Source: Planctomycetales bacterium 4484_123
GTDB taxonomy: Bacteria; Planctomycetota; Phycisphaerae; SM23-33
DNA length: 7,122 nt
Direction: 5' to 3'
Assembly: GCA_002049885.1 (NCBI GenBank)
Contig: MVCS01000064.1
Location: forward strand, 1 to 7,122
Positions 6,458 to 7,122 of this stretch are shown here, piece by piece. The position numbers and the translations under genes were made by a program. Every line of letters starts with the position of its first letter. The first letter of the stretch is position 1. The notes under the pieces are model-generated. The model was not told the DNA's origin. It ran no database searches and was given only the letters and a program-made list of their open reading frames with translations.

Positions 6458-7122
6458 GTGCGGCGCTGGCTGTTCAAGGTCGAACCTCTGGGCCGGACGC
6501 TGTCGTTCTACGCGCCCCTGGCGCTGCTGGAGAAGGCCCTTACCTATGGGCGGGTCCTGCTGCTGACCTGGCTGCTGGGGGCGTATGAGTTCGGCGTCTG
6601 GGGCCTGGGGATGATGGTCTTCGCCGTGCTGGCCCCGGTGGCCACGCTGGGCACGAACGAGGCCCTGGGGCGGTATGTCAGCTTCTACCAGGCTCGCGGC
6701 CAACTGGCGCCCTTCCTGCGCCGCGCCGCCGTTGTCGTGTTGCTGATGGCCGCGGCCAGCGCCGCCTTGGCGCTGTTGGCATGCGGCCAGGTCGCGGCGC
6801 TGCTGGCGACCGTCTCGGAGGCGGGCCGTCGGCTGGGCGGCCGGGAACGCCTGGCCGTGGCCGCCCTGGGCGTGGTCAATGGCGTGCTGATGGCCCTGTA
6901 CCTGAACGTCCAGTTCTGCATCCGGGCGCTGCGTACGTACCGCCTGCTGGCTGTGGTGGAGCTGGCCTACACGGTTGGCTTCACCGCCCTGGCATTGGCG
7001 GCGGGATTGGTCCGGCCCACGGGCTTGAACGTGCTGTTGGCCCATGCCGCCGTGCTGGGGGTGATGGCGCTGGTCGGCGGCTGGGCGGTGCACGCTTATG
7101 TCCGCCGTTACCCCGGCGCCGG
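6458..7122 (+). CDS. Polysaccharide/oligosaccharide flippase (Wzx-like, MOP superfamily), N-terminal part
   Basis: The frame is open from GTG 6458 to the window edge, giving 221 residues. AGGAG (6446-6450) lies 7 nt before the GTG. The product is rich in hydrophobic helices, with about six membrane segments near residues 16-40, 44-64, 84-112, 130-150, 165-184 and 190-213. The opening pattern 'LALLEKALTYGRVLLLTWLLG', 'EFGVWGL' and then 'LGTNEALGRYVSFYQARGQL' is typical of the oligosaccharide flippase family, where a conserved G-x-x-[ED]-[AG]-L-x-R-Y segment follows the second helix. Such proteins move lipid-linked sugar units across the inner membrane for exopolysaccharide, capsule or O-antigen assembly. 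The family usually has 12 to 14 helices and over 400 residues, so about half is missing beyond the window. Its closeness to the adaptor gene suggests an envelope polysaccharide operon. Another MOP-superfamily transporter cannot be fully excluded. Confidence 0.85.
   Translation, partial: MRRWLFKVEPLGRTLSFYAPLALLEKALTYGRVLLLTWLLGAYEFGVWGLGMMVFAVLAPVATLGTNEALGRYVSFYQARGQLAPFLRRAAVVVLLMAAASAALALLACGQVAALLATVSEAGRRLGGRERLAVAALGVVNGVLMALYLNVQFCIRALRTYRLLAVVELAYTVGFTALALAAGLVRPTGLNVLLAHAAVLGVMALVGGWAVHAYVRRYPGA

Noticed and set aside
6359..7093. 244-codon open frame on the - strand
   Set aside because: The Gln/His-rich product is what results from reading a Leu/Ala-rich membrane protein backwards; the + strand flippase is clear.
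1..7122. CRISPR arrays, tRNA or rRNA genes, insertion sequences, RTX repeats
   Set aside because: Looked for and not found: no regularly spaced repeats, no tRNA-like arms, no transposase or terminal inverted repeats, and no glycine-rich nonapeptide repeats in the surface proteins.

Overview
The window is strongly GC-rich bacterial DNA with G or C at most third codon positions. All six genes I accept read rightward. The lineage is most likely Planctomycetota (Phycisphaerae-like) or a related group. This rests on a PEP-CTERM surface protein, an adjacent protein whose N-terminus resembles the LEPR-xLL motif common in planctomycete secreted proteins, and the GC-rich style of the genes. It is inference, because no marker gene is present.

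Layout. Positions 1-312 hold the 3' end of an aldo/keto reductase gene. An intergenic region with a good sigma70-type promoter follows (TTGACA, 17-nt spacer, TAGCAT). Next is a 254-residue secreted protein with a choice-of-anchor E type beta domain and a C-terminal PEP-CTERM sorting tail (601-1365), closed by a perfect 12-bp intrinsic terminator. After a 394-bp gap with a weaker promoter candidate comes a 587-residue surface protein (1760-3523). It has a second choice-of-anchor E domain, a DUF11-like repeat domain and an Ig-like C-terminal part, but no ordinary signal peptide and no PEP-CTERM tail.

The second half looks like one operon. It encodes a TolC-family outer-membrane lipoprotein (3638-5410), a short HlyD/MFP periplasmic adaptor (5557-6429) and, 28 bp further on, the start of a Wzx-like polysaccharide flippase (6458 to the window edge). 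No ATPase, RND pump or exosortase lies inside the window.

Working model. The locus is concerned with the cell envelope: two related exported proteins with different sorting signals, plus outer-membrane channel, adaptor and flippase parts that could export polysaccharide or the non-Sec surface protein. The two choice-of-anchor E genes share a promoter-like arrangement with almost identical leader lengths (100 and 101 nt), suggesting co-regulation. The family calls are well supported by the sequence. The functional links between the genes are inference from neighbourhood.
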